From positions 1 through 26,057 of the forward strand of contig CAYLPU010000072.1 of NCBI GenBank assembly GCA_964385635.1: a DNA stretch of 26,057 nt, in the 5' to 3' direction. Shown here one piece after another: positions 1 through 8,748 of this stretch. The first letter of the stretch is position 1, and the number at the start of each line of letters is the position of its first letter. The position numbers were made by a program, and so were the translations under genes. The notes beneath the pieces were generated by a model, which searched no databases, was not told where the DNA came from, and was given only the letters and a program-made list of their open reading frames with translations. The stretch is from CAYLPU01 sp964385635 (GTDB taxonomy: Bacteria; Chloroflexota; Anaerolineae; B4-G1).

Positions 1-93
1 GCCTGGGAAATCGAATGACTGTTCGAGTGGTTACCCCGGATTATTGAGAAGATACGTCAGGCGGGCCAACCCAAGAACGAGGGAGGTAGGAAA

Positions 94-1587
94 GTGAAAA
101 GGAACCTGCATCTTGGTCTTGTGGCGCTCGTCTTGCTGCTTGCCTGTGGTGGTCAAACTGCGGCATCCCCCACGCAGCAAGGGCTGTCCCTTCGCTCCGC
201 GGAGCCGCTCGAAGCCATCGTCGCGGACCTGGAGAGCTTCATCCCCCAGTACATGCGTGAGAAGGGCGTACCTGGGCTGGCCATCGCCCTCATCCACGAT
301 GGCCGAGTGGCCTGGATCGAGGGCTTTGGCGTGGCGAACACGATCACGGGGCGGCCAGTCACCCCAGACATGGCATTCGAGGTCGCGTCCAACAGCAAAG
401 TGGTGACGGCTTACATCGCCCTGCGGCTTGTCGATCAGGGTCGGCTGTCGTCCCTCGATGAACCGCTGAACGCCTATCTGACCGAGCCCTGGCTGCCCGA
501 CTCCGAGCACCGAGAGGCCATCACCCTCCGCCACGTGCTATCTCACACGTCAGGGCTCGGGCACAATACCACCAGTCGGGAAAGTCTCTTTGCCCCCGGC
601 CGAGGCTATTCCTATTCGGCCATCGGATTTCTCTACCTGCAAGCCGTCATTGAAGAAATAACTGGCCAATCGCTGGAGGACGTTGCCCAGGAGATGGTGT
701 TCGTACCGCTCGGGATGTCGTCGAGTAGTTTTATCGTCGATGCGGAGCGCGAAGCGCACACGGCCAATGGTCACGTGCACGCTATCGCGCCTGTGGCGCT
801 CTTCGCAGGTCTCTACACAGTTGCCGTGGTCATCGTCGGGCTGCTTGGCCTCCTGGTCCTTCGGATTCGGACCGGCCGATGGCGACCCACGCGGCGAATG
901 GCGATTGGCGTCTTCGCAGTGGCATTTGTCGTGTCGCTCGTGCCGGCCTTTATTCTACTCGGGAGCGCCGGCCTGCCAGAATTCGCATGGCTGGTCACCC
1001 TGGTCGGCCTTGCTTTGGCAATTGCCTTCGCGCTGGCATTTCTCGCCGGCCACGTCGTCATCCGCCGGCTATTCTCGCAACGAAAAAGGCTTCAGATTGC
1101 CTCGACGATTATTTGGAGCGGACTCATCGTGATCGGGCTTGCACTGGGGGTGAGTAGAATCACAAACTTACCCGTACCGCAGCCGTCGACAGTGGATGCA
1201 AGTGCGGCTGGCACGCTGCGCGCCACCGCCAGCGATATGGCGACCTTCCTCATCGAACTGTCGAACCCGCAACACTTGGGCCCAGAGACGGCGGCGCAAT
1301 TGCGGACATCGCAGGTAAAGCTGACCAGCGACATGTCGTGGGGACTGGGTCCTGGGATTCAGCACAGTCGGCAGGGTGACGCGTTGTGGCAGTGGGGGCA
1401 GTACCTGCATTTTCAAAGCGTGATGATCATCTACCCTGAACACGGATTCGTCGTCGTCGTCTGCACCAACAACGACTTGCTCAACCCGGATGTGGCCATC
1501 GAAATTGCCGGCCGGGCTCTGGGCGGCAAGATCGAACCGATCCGTCGCGCTTCTCACCTGCAATTCAACTATCATGAAGGAAGTTAG
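94..1587 (+). CDS. Beta-lactamase-family serine hydrolase lipoprotein with an inserted membrane domain
   Basis: 497 aa. The GTG start at 94 is preceded by GGGAGG. The N-terminus is a lipoprotein signal ending in LLAC, so the protein should be lipid-anchored outside the cytoplasm. The serine hydrolase fold (class C beta-lactamase/DD-peptidase/esterase group) is shown by the S99-N-S-K102 motif, the LSHTSGLG segment and the late TASDMATFL helix. The second motif, usually Y-x-N, reads Y174-S-A176, and the third (usually HxG or KTG) is WQWG, so activity may be altered. Between about residues 228 and 365, four hydrophobic helices interrupt the hydrolase domain just before TASDM. It heads a same-strand locus with a second hydrolase, an alpha/beta hydrolase and an ABC transporter. 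The substrate (peptide, ester or beta-lactam) cannot be told from sequence. The fold is clear; the function is uncertain. Confidence 0.85.
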   Translation: MKRNLHLGLVALVLLLACGGQTAASPTQQGLSLRSAEPLEAIVADLESFIPQYMREKGVPGLAIALIHDGRVAWIEGFGVANTITGRPVTPDMAFEVASNSKVVTAYIALRLVDQGRLSSLDEPLNAYLTEPWLPDSEHREAITLRHVLSHTSGLGHNTTSRESLFAPGRGYSYSAIGFLYLQAVIEEITGQSLEDVAQEMVFVPLGMSSSSFIVDAEREAHTANGHVHAIAPVALFAGLYTVAVVIVGLLGLLVLRIRTGRWRPTRRMAIGVFAVAFVVSLVPAFILLGSAGLPEFAWLVTLVGLALAIAFALAFLAGHVVIRRLFSQRKRLQIASTIIWSGLIVIGLALGVSRITNLPVPQPSTVDASAAGTLRATASDMATFLIELSNPQHLGPETAAQLRTSQVKLTSDMSWGLGPGIQHSRQGDALWQWGQYLHFQSVMIIYPEHGFVVVVCTNNDLLNPDVAIEIAGRALGGKIEPIRRASHLQFNYHEGS

Positions 1588-1605
1588 TCGAAGGGATAGA
1601 GCGAA

Positions 1606-3062
1606 ATGATGAAACAAAAACTGCATCTGACCGCCGTGCTAGTAGTGGCCGCACTCGCTTCGCCGCAGATACCCTTTTCAATGCTGGCTCCATCGCCAAG
1701 CCGGTGTCTGCGGCGGCGGCTTTGGCGCTGGTCGAGCGGGGCCTTCTTGACCTGGATCAAGATGTCAATGATAAGCTCGTTTCCTGGCAGGTGCCTGAGA
1801 ATGAATATACCGCAGAAGAAAAGGTGACGCTGCGGCGGTTGCTGAGCCACAGCGCCGGCCTGACGGATGGTTTCCCCATGCGTTCGAGCAGCGATCCCGA
1901 GTTCGACTGGTGGGCGGCATCAGCAGAAGAAACCCCCACCATTACCATCCCGCAGTTGCTGGAAGCACAGCCGCCCGCCGATGATGGGAGCCCCACCCGC
2001 GTGACGCGGGTTCCGGGCACTGCCTATCAATACTCGAACTTTGGCTACGGCGTTGTGCAATTGCTGATGACTGATGTCACGCACCAGCCGTTTTCTGAAC
2101 TCATGCAAGAGACAGTCCTTGGGCCTGTGGGCATGACGTCCAGCACCTTCGAGCAGCCGTTCCCGGAGGAACTCAGGGACAGGGCAACCACGGAACACTA
2201 TGTAAACGGCCAGCCATTCGAGGGAAGACGGCACCACTTCCCAATCCTGGCATCTGGTGGTCTGTGGACGACGCCCTCGGATCTGGCTCGGTTTGCCATC
2301 GAGATCATGCGCGCCCGTGCTAGGGAATCGGATCTGCTGCTCTCGCAGGAGATGGCCGACGAGATGCTCACCTCTCAGATCGAGGTCCATGAATCATCTT
2401 CCAGTGATTCGTATGGCCTGGGATTCGACCTGGCCGGTGAGGGTCAGGAATTTCGATTCACGCACACAGGCGGCACCTGGGGCTCCACCTGCATCCTCTG
2501 GGTGCACCCTGAGACGGGGCAGGGGGCAGTTATCATGACCAACTCTGCAAGCGGCGAGGGAGCCATCCGGTTCGAGATCTTGCTCAGCATTGCCGCAGAA
2601 TATGGCTGGCCTCTCGCTGTTCTGCCATTCGAAACCATAGACCTGGCTGTGGTCGTCACCGCCAACCTGTTCAACCTGTTGATGACGGCCATCTTTCTGA
2701 CCCGCCCCAAAGGGTGGAAACGATTCGAACGGGTCGCCGGGCTGGTCATGGTCGGCATGGCCGTGCCTCTCGGGGCAGCCGTGATCCTGAACCTCCTGGC
2801 AAACCGCGAGTGGTGGTTCGTCGTGCTTCCTTTGCCCCTGGTCTTGCACTGCATCGTCGAGTTGTTGCTCGACTACATCCTGAAGCTGGATTTCCGCAAG
2901 ACCCGGCTGCTGGGACCCTACCTGGCTCTCTTTTACCTGGGACAAATGGGCCTGATTGGCTACGCCTTTATCGTGGAACCGGCCTGCGGCTTTGCCACGC
3001 TGGCGACCTATCTCCTCTGCCTGGGTGCTGCGCGCTACGCGCACGCGAAAGGGTTGGGCTGA
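1606..3062 (+). pseudogene. Serine hydrolase (beta-lactamase family) with N-terminal deletion/frameshift
   Basis: A signal-peptide start (MMKQKLHLTAVLVV) opens at 1606 in one frame, but the hydrolase body lies in another frame. From about 1668 that frame reads DTLFNAGSIAK, containing the SxxK motif (S codon at 1689), then AYQYSNFGYG (YxN) and FTHTGGTWG (HxG). All three catalytic motifs are therefore intact in the body. Family members normally carry about 60-70 residues between the signal peptide and DTLF; here about 15 codons and a frame change separate them. The only in-frame start for the body is GTG at 1704, after the catalytic serine, so a protein starting there would be dead. Four membrane helices follow the hydrolase domain (about 2640-3050). 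I read this as a deletion that fused the signal sequence out of frame to the domain. A sequencing error alone would not explain the missing segment. Confidence 0.75.
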
Positions 3063-3184
3063 GCAGAAGAGGTGTGGTCGCTGTCGTGCCGGAGCGGACC
3101 GAGCTGGCTGTCCCGCGGGAGGTCGTCGGGCGCGGCTTCAGCTACAAACCGACTGTCATCAACGAGAATAAGAAGGAAAAAGCG

Positions 3185-5333
3185 ATGAAAAAGAAACTGC
3201 TTCTCAGCGCTATGGCACTCACTTTGCTGCTTACCGGTTGTGGTCAGCCAGCCGCATCACCAACGCCAACTGAGGTGGCACCGGAACCAACGGCCACAGT
3301 CGAACCGACGCCGGAACCAACTGCAACGCTCGAACCGACGCCGGAACCAGTATCCACGTTTGAGGAAGCGCCCTGTTCCTTCGACATGCCCGAAGGCCAG
3401 ACGGTCGAATGCGGATTCGTCGTCGTGCCGGAAGATCACAGCGATCCCAACGGCCCTACCATCCGGCTGGCCGTCGCCGTCTTCTAAGGACCAGAGCGAT
3501 GAGCACCAGGCCGACCCGGTGATGGTGCTCTCCGGTGGCCCCGGCGAGAAGACCATGGAGAACGCGCTACTCCTGGCGCAAGTCTTTGCCCCCATCCACC
3601 CCAATCGCGATCTGATCGTCTTCGACCAGCGCGGCGCCGGCCTCTCCGAACCGGCGCTGGAGTGCCCGGAATTTGTGCAGGTCTTGTTCGACCTTCTGGA
3701 CGAGCCAGACCCTGACGTCGCTCTCCAAACGCAGTTCGATGCCGTGATGGCCTGCCGTGACCGGCTGGTGAGCGAGAGGCACAACCTGCCGGCCTACAAC
3801 ACCGTCCAGAACGGCGCCGACGTGAACGGTATCCGCATCGCGTTGGGCTACGACCAGGTCAACCTGTACGGCGGGTCGTATGGTTCGCTGCTGGCGCAGG
3901 CCACCATGCGCGACTATCCGGAAGGGATCCGCAGCGTGGTTCTCACCTCGGTACTGCCACTGGAGAAAAGCCTCTTTGTGGAGGGATCCACGACCATCGC
4001 CAAAGCCATCATGCATCTGCTTGATACGTGCGCGACTGACGAGGTTTGCAACAGCGCCTATCCGGACTTGCAGGGGGTGCTATTCGAGGTCATCGACCAG
4101 TTGAACGCTGATCCGATTCCCATCACCGTCACAAGCCCCCTCGACGGGCAAATCTACGATGGTTTGCTGACCGGCGATGCAGTGTTTGGTAATCTGGTGG
4201 GTATCCTCTACCAAACGCCGCTCATCCCTTCACTGCCGCAGGCGATCTACGACGTGTATAACGGAGATTATGAGCTAATAACGCAACTGAGCAGCATCAG
4301 ACTGGCGCTCCTTGACGCCACTAGCCGGGGGATGACGTTTTCCGTGCTCTGCACCGAGGACCTGATCGGCCGGACGCCAGAGGACTTGCTGACCGTCAGA
4401 GCGACACTGCCCAGGCAACTGGTAGGCACTTCCGACCCAGAAGCCATCGTCGAGTACGGTAGCTTTGGCATCTGCGGGAACTGGCCGGTCCAGGAGGCCG
4501 GCGCGTGGGTCAAGGAGCCGTTGGTCAGGGACATCCCCACGCTGATACTGGGGGGCGAATTCGACCCGGTCACGCCGCCGGAGTACGGCCAACTGGTCGC
4601 CGAGCACCTGAGCCATTCCTACTTTTTCGAATTCCCCGGCGTCGGCCACTTTATCATTGCCGACGAATGCGCCCGGAGTATCGCCGGGATCTTCTTCGAC
4701 GATCCTACTCGGGCGCCGGACGGTAGTTGTGTAGTCGAGATGCCGGGTGTGGTTTTCGACGTGCCGGGTGAAGCCCCAGAAGTCGTGTTGGAGCCTTTCT
4801 CTGACGAAGAGCGGGGTTTCAGCGGCCTGGTGCCTACAGGCTGGACGGAAATCTCGCCAGCGGTTCTCGACCGTCGTAGCTCAGCACTTGACCCGACCTA
4901 CTTTGTCATCGCGTCCGAGCCACGCACTGCCGATGAGATGTTCGCCGAGTTGGCCAGGCAGTTGGGCGTGGACCCTGAAATGGAAAGCATTGCTCGCACT
5001 GAGGTTGGCAACTTTACCTGGGATTTCTACACATTTGAAAGGCCGGGGGGCTATCCGGCCGACCTGGCGCTGACCGCAGATAGCGAAAGAGCCTACTTTG
5101 TGTATCTGGTCTCTACGTCGGATGAGCACGAAACGCTCTACGAGCAACTCTTTCTGCCCGCTGTGGAAGCGATGACCCCACTCGCGGCGGAAACCAGAGG
5201 TTCAGCGCTCTCAGGCTGGCTCATCCCGATCATTGCTATCGCGCTGGCGTCGGCGGTGTTTGTCCTGGTGATGATATGGCGCTCCAAGCGTGGGCCCAAG
5301 TCTTACCAGAACGACCAAAATGGAGGAAGGAAA
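3185..5333 (+). pseudogene. TAP-like alpha/beta hydrolase (peptidase S33 type) lipoprotein, one-base frameshift
   Basis: ATG at 3185 follows AGAAGGAAA. The start encodes a lipoprotein signal (LLLTGC) and a T/P/E-rich linker of repeated EPTPEPTAT units, then the hydrolase domain. The frame ends at TAA 3485-3487 just after IRLAVAVF. Removing one base at about 3485 continues it as KDQSDEHQADPV and LSGGPG (oxyanion loop). The body has the nucleophile elbow YGGSYGS (Ser codon 3876), acid EFDPVTPP (Asp 4563) and histidine GVGHF (His 4647), so it is catalytically complete. A further domain and a single membrane helix (about 5212-5280, WLIPIIAIALASAVF) follow. There is no stop codon after that helix; the frame runs straight into the ABC ATPase. 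The family includes tripeptidyl aminopeptidases and proline iminopeptidase relatives. Whether the frameshift is a mutation or a sequencing error is undecided. Confidence 0.75.
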
Positions 5334-5336
5334 ACG
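5322..5336 (+). promoter_or_regulatory. Strong Shine-Dalgarno in front of an ACG codon
   Basis: GGAGGAAGG (5322-5330) sits seven bases after its GGAGG core from ACG 5334, the place where the ABC ATPase should begin. The next codons read TKAIEVHNLT, the usual start of this ATPase type with M replaced by T. This suggests a lost or non-canonical start, and it sets the domain boundary between hydrolase and ATPase. Confidence 0.6.
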
Positions 5337-6146
5337 ACAAAGGCAATCGAGGTTCATAATCTGACCCGCGACTATGACGGCCTGCGTGCGGTGGATGGGA
5401 TCAGTTTTTCCGTAGAACCAGGAGAGATCTTTGGCTTCCTGGGTCCCAATGGGGCAGGCAAGACCACCACCATCAAGATGCTCACCGGCCAACTGCGGCC
5501 CACGTCCGGCGAAGCGCAGGTGATGGGTTGTGACGTGGTCGAAGAACGGGAGCAATTGAAGCCGCAGATCGGGGTGGTGTTCGACAGCCAGAACATCTAT
5601 GAGCGGTCGTCGGGCCGCGACAACTTGCGCTTTTACGCCCGGTTGTATAGAATCAAGAAAGCGCGCGTGGAAGAAGTGTTGGCACAGGTGGGCCTGACTG
5701 ATCGGGCGCGGGACAAGGTAAAGACCTACTCCAACGGCATGAGGCAGCGCCTGGTGATCGCAAGGGCGCTACTCCACAAACCCAAGGTGCTCTTTCTCGA
5801 CGAACCCACCCGTGGCCTGGACCCCAATGTGGCCCGCGATGTCCGCTCTATCGTTCGGGAACTCGCCGATCAGGGTATGACGGTCTTCTTGACCACCCAC
5901 TACATGGAAGAGGCCGACCAGCTCAGCGACCGGGTGGCCATCATTGACCAGGGGCGCATCGTCGCCCTGGATACGCCCGAACGGCTGAAGGCAGAGCACG
6001 GCGAAGGCGAGAAAACAACATTGGAAGACGTTTTTGGGCATCGTTTCATCCGGCTTGGAAATGATCGGAGATCGCTTTACACTTTTCCAGCGATTATGCC
6101 TCAAACGGAGCGCAAAACGGCCAAAAAGTGGCTTCCAGAGGGGTAA
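5334..6146 (+). CDS. ABC transporter ATP-binding protein, ABC-2 type, C-terminus replaced by an inserted element
   Basis: A cytoplasmic ATPase that would power the ABC-2 permeases downstream. Walker A GPNGAGKT is at 5442-5465. The signature is the variant YSNGMRQR, Walker B is VLFLDEPT and the H-loop is TTHYM. The expected start codon is ACG (5334) after an ideal Shine-Dalgarno, and no stop separates it from the upstream hydrolase, so it is either initiated at ACG or made as a fusion behind the hydrolase's membrane helix. The normal C-terminal TTLEDVF motif is present, but after VF the frame enters an inverted-repeat element and ends at TAA 6144-6146, adding 37 foreign residues. Without the element the frame would read VFVKLTGRYLGRGDNES and stop in an ATGA overlap with the permease at 6278. 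Core ATPase motifs are intact. Confidence 0.85.
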   Translation, partial: TTKAIEVHNLTRDYDGLRAVDGISFSVEPGEIFGFLGPNGAGKTTTIKMLTGQLRPTSGEAQVMGCDVVEEREQLKPQIGVVFDSQNIYERSSGRDNLRFYARLYRIKKARVEEVLAQVGLTDRARDKVKTYSNGMRQRLVIARALLHKPKVLFLDEPTRGLDPNVARDVRSIVRELADQGMTVFLTTHYMEEADQLSDRVAIIDQGRIVALDTPERLKAEHGEGEKTTLEDVFGHRFIRLGNDRRSLYTFPAIMPQTERKTAKKWLPEG

Positions 6147-6233
6147 AATGGCTGCTTATGTTCACTTGGGCCTGCACTCCGCCCAAAAAGTGTAAAGTTG
6201 CTATTTCGGCGATTTGAAACGATGCCCGTTTTT
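6030..6233 (+). mobile_element. 192-bp MITE-like inverted-repeat element with 6-bp target duplication
   Basis: The element spans 6036-6227 and carries no transposase. The outer ends are perfect inverted repeats: GGGCATCGTTTCA (6036-6048) and TGAAACGATGCCC (6215-6227). A second inner pair is CTTTACACTTTT (6075-6086) and AAAAGTGTAAAG (6186-6197). The direct repeat GTTTTT flanks it on both sides (6030-6035 and 6228-6233). Excising the element plus one GTTTTT restores the ABC ATPase frame to a normal C-terminus that overlaps the next gene. The family is not identified; it may be mobilised by a transposase elsewhere in the genome. Confidence 0.88.
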
Positions 6234-6277
6234 GTCAAACTTACCGGAAGGTATCTCGGACGAGGAGATAACGAATC

Positions 6278-7362
6278 ATGAAAACGCTAATAGAGAAATT
6301 GACGAATAGCCTGTACATGGCCTGGGCGATCGGTTCGAAGGACATCATGGAGGCCCTGAAGAACAAGAACACGCGCACCAATATCATCCTGATGATGGGC
6401 ATGGTGGTGTTCTTTTACTGGGTTTCAACAGCCCGGCCCTGGGATAAGAGTATAGAAGTAGTCGTCTATGATGAGGTCGATTCTGGCCTGTTTGAGGGAT
6501 CGATCGAGTTATCGGATGGCTATGAGATCCGCCATATAGAGGTCTCATCGCCAGGACAAATGAAAAGAAATATGCGCTATGAACATTGGGGCCTCGTCGT
6601 GCCAGCTGATTTCGAGCAGACCCTGGCTTCGGGCGGTGAAGCCACCCTCACCGGTTACATCTTGTGGGTATGGCGCGGAAAGGTGGCTGAACTGGAAGCG
6701 TTATACAGCGCAAAGTTCAGCGAACTGCTTGGCCAGCCAGTGCGGGTCGAGATCGGGGAGAACATCGTCATCCCCTCGCCCGACGTGGAAACTTCTGGTG
6801 TGCACTTTCACATTCTCTTTCAACCTTATTCGTGGTCATCACCCTGGTGCCCGCCCTGATGCTGGAAGAAAAACGCACCAAGACCCTGGATGCTCTGTTG
6901 GTCTCTCCGGCCAGCGCCGGTCAGGTGGTGTTGGGCAAAGCCCTGGCCGGGTTGTTTTACGCCCTGCTGGGTGGCGGTTTGTTTTTTGCCCTCAACTGGG
7001 CTTACGTCACCAATTGGGGACTGGCGCTCCTGGCGTTCCTGGGCTGCGCGATGTTTTCCATTGGGTTGGCGCTGGCGATGGGCAGCCTTATCCGATCCCA
7101 ACAGCACATGGTCATTTGGATGCTACCCGTCATGTTCGTCCTGATAATTCCAGCGTTCTTTTCCCAGGAGCCTAATCTGGCGCCGGGCCTGAAGGCGGTA
7201 TTCTCGTGGCTCCCGACCTCAGCGCTGGTGAGAATATTCCAGTTCTCGTTATCGAGCAGCGCGCCGTTGGATCAGCTCTTGACCAATCTGGCTGTCGCGC
7301 TAGGGGGCATCGTTCTGGTCTTCGCGGCGGTGACCTGGAAGGTGCGCCGGGCGGATCGGTGA
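6278..7362 (+). pseudogene. ABC-2 type permease, frameshifted
   Basis: The first half (6278-6859) has an N-terminal helix (IILMMGMVVFFYW) and a large extracytoplasmic loop with VVYDE and GLVVPADFEQ. The second half (from about 6829, another frame) has the MLEEKRTKTLDALLVSPAS coupling segment, several helices and ends in WKVRRADR. The intact paralogue at 7467 aligns across both halves, placing the break at 6821-6829. That paralogue has about five more residues there, so a deletion of about 16 bp, rather than just one base, fits. Without repair the protein stops after 193 residues with one helix and no coupling segment. An independent start at ATG 6832 would give a 176-aa C-terminal half. It belongs to the same transporter as the ATPase upstream. 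Confidence 0.8.
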
Positions 7363-7367
7363 CTTGA

Positions 7368-7445
7368 GGAGTAGGAAGTAGGGAGTAGGAAGTAGGGAGT
7401 GGACAGTGCAAGGTTTTCCTTTAATCCCTACTCCATACTCCCATC
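7368..7445. repeat. Tandem 14-mer with inverted partner
   Basis: GGAGTAGGAAGTAG occurs twice in tandem (7368-7381 and 7382-7395) followed by a partial GGAGT. A complementary CCCTACTCCATACTCCC run lies at 7426-7442, so the spacer between the two permease genes can fold into an imperfect hairpin. It resembles dispersed intergenic repeats of the GGGAGTAGGGAGTAG kind. It contains no gene. Confidence 0.7.
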
Positions 7446-7466
7446 CTCTTCTCGGAGGTAGGAAAA

Positions 7467-8567
7467 ATGAGTACAACCAAAAAGAAATTGACTGACGGTT
7501 TGTATATCGTGTGGACCATCGCGTCGAAGGACATTGTTGATTCACTCAGGAATAAGCTCATCATATCCCTGATCCTGGGTATGGGATTTATGCTGTTGAT
7601 GCCCAAGGTGATGGAGTTGATGTTGGTGCCGCCGGAAACCCCGGTGCTGGTGTACGACCCTGGGGAGTCGCGCCTGGTCGCCGAACTGGAGAACAGCGAT
7701 CAGTACCAGGTGCGGCGAGTAAGATCACTTACAGAAGTGGAGCAGGTTATCGGGAGTACGGGGTTTGGCCTGGGCGTGGAGTTTGGTCTGGCGGTGCCGG
7801 ATGATTTCGACCAGGTGCTGGAAGCTGGCGGACAACCCGAACTTGACGGTTACGTGGCCTGGGCCAATCGCATGAAGGCATCCCAGTTGAAAGCCGATTT
7901 TGAAGAGCAGATCGAGGAGCTGATGGGTCAGCCGGTGCGTATCAACGTTGAGGGGAACATTGTGTATCCCCCCTCTGATTCAGGGCTGTGGCTGCTCATG
8001 GTCACAATAACGCCGGTGACCGTCATCCTCATGATGGGCATTCAACTGGTGCCGACGTTGCTTTTCGAGGAAAAACAGACCAAGACCATGGAGGCACTGC
8101 TGGTCTCTCCGGCCAGCATCAGCCAGGTGGTGGTGGGGAAGGCTTTGGCAGGGCTATTCTACGTCCTAGTGAGTGCCGGTGTGGTGTTCGCCATCAACTG
8201 GGCCGGGGTGGTCCACTGGGAGGTGGTGCTGCTGTTCGTGCTCGGTATTGGTGTGTTTGGCGTGGGGGTGGGTCTGGTGCTGGGTAGCTTCTTCGAGCGC
8301 CAGCAAGACGTGGTTGGTTTGACCATGCTGCTTCTGGTGGTTTTCATCGGCGCGCTATTTGTCAACATGTTGGGCATGGACATTCCCGCGGTTGTTCAAG
8401 CCATGCTTCCCTGGGTACCCTCCGTAGCCCTGGCGGAGATCATCCAATTCGTTTTCCTGGAAAACGTGCCGTGGGGGCAAGTCCTGGTGAATCTGGGCAG
8501 TGTGTTGGGGGTTGCCCTGCTGCTCTATGGGATCGTGGTCTGGAAAGTGCGCCGGTCGGATCGGTAG
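7467..8567 (+). CDS. ABC-2 type permease
   Basis: 366 aa; ATG at 7467 follows GGAGGTAGGAAAA. The topology is an N-terminal helix (about residues 30-50), a large outside loop (about 55-165, with VLVYDPGE and GLAVPDDFDQ), then five to six helices. The cytoplasmic FEEKQTKTMEALLVSPAS segment is characteristic of NatB/ABC-2 exporters and contacts the ATPase. It ends in WKVRRSDR, nearly identical to the end of the damaged permease upstream, so the two arose by tandem duplication and could have formed a heterodimer with the ATPase at 5334. This is the only permease of the locus with an intact frame. The substrate is unknown; peptide, ion or drug export are all possible. Confidence 0.9.
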   Translation: MSTTKKKLTDGLYIVWTIASKDIVDSLRNKLIISLILGMGFMLLMPKVMELMLVPPETPVLVYDPGESRLVAELENSDQYQVRRVRSLTEVEQVIGSTGFGLGVEFGLAVPDDFDQVLEAGGQPELDGYVAWANRMKASQLKADFEEQIEELMGQPVRINVEGNIVYPPSDSGLWLLMVTITPVTVILMMGIQLVPTLLFEEKQTKTMEALLVSPASISQVVVGKALAGLFYVLVSAGVVFAINWAGVVHWEVVLLFVLGIGVFGVGVGLVLGSFFERQQDVVGLTMLLLVVFIGALFVNMLGMDIPAVVQAMLPWVPSVALAEIIQFVFLENVPWGQVLVNLGSVLGVALLLYGIVVWKVRRSDR

Positions 8568-8748
8568 TTCGTTGACGTGGCGTGGTTTGGTGTGATAGCA
8601 TTGCGGGGATGGACGAGATGTGATAAGATAGGCGCATCTGAGATATCTGACTCATGAGTGAACTGGGCCCGCGCAGTGCCGCCAGGGAAAGCGAATTGAC
8701 TCCACTGTTGCTGACGGTCAATCGAATTCTGAGAGGAGAAGACAGAAG

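Noticed and set aside
1..93. Tail of an upstream gene
   Set aside because: Frames are short and end at different stops (for example TGA 16-18); none could be tied to a product.
31..534. Minus-strand 167-codon frame over the first hydrolase
   Set aside because: It is antisense to a clear serine hydrolase with lipobox and SxxK motif; no domain and no ribosome site.
2394..3044. Minus-strand 216-codon frame over the second hydrolase
   Set aside because: Gln/His-rich composition typical of an antisense shadow of a GC-rich gene; the plus strand has the real motifs.
3480..3490. Programmed +1 frameshift at TTC TAA G
   Set aside because: No upstream Shine-Dalgarno-like stimulator and poor re-pairing of the Phe tRNA; an ordinary indel or sequencing error is simpler.
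8601..8629. TTGCGG-N17-TAAGAT as promoter of the flavodoxin-like gene
   Set aside because: Both boxes are weak (about 4/6 each) and it lies 120 bases upstream; not enough to list as a feature.
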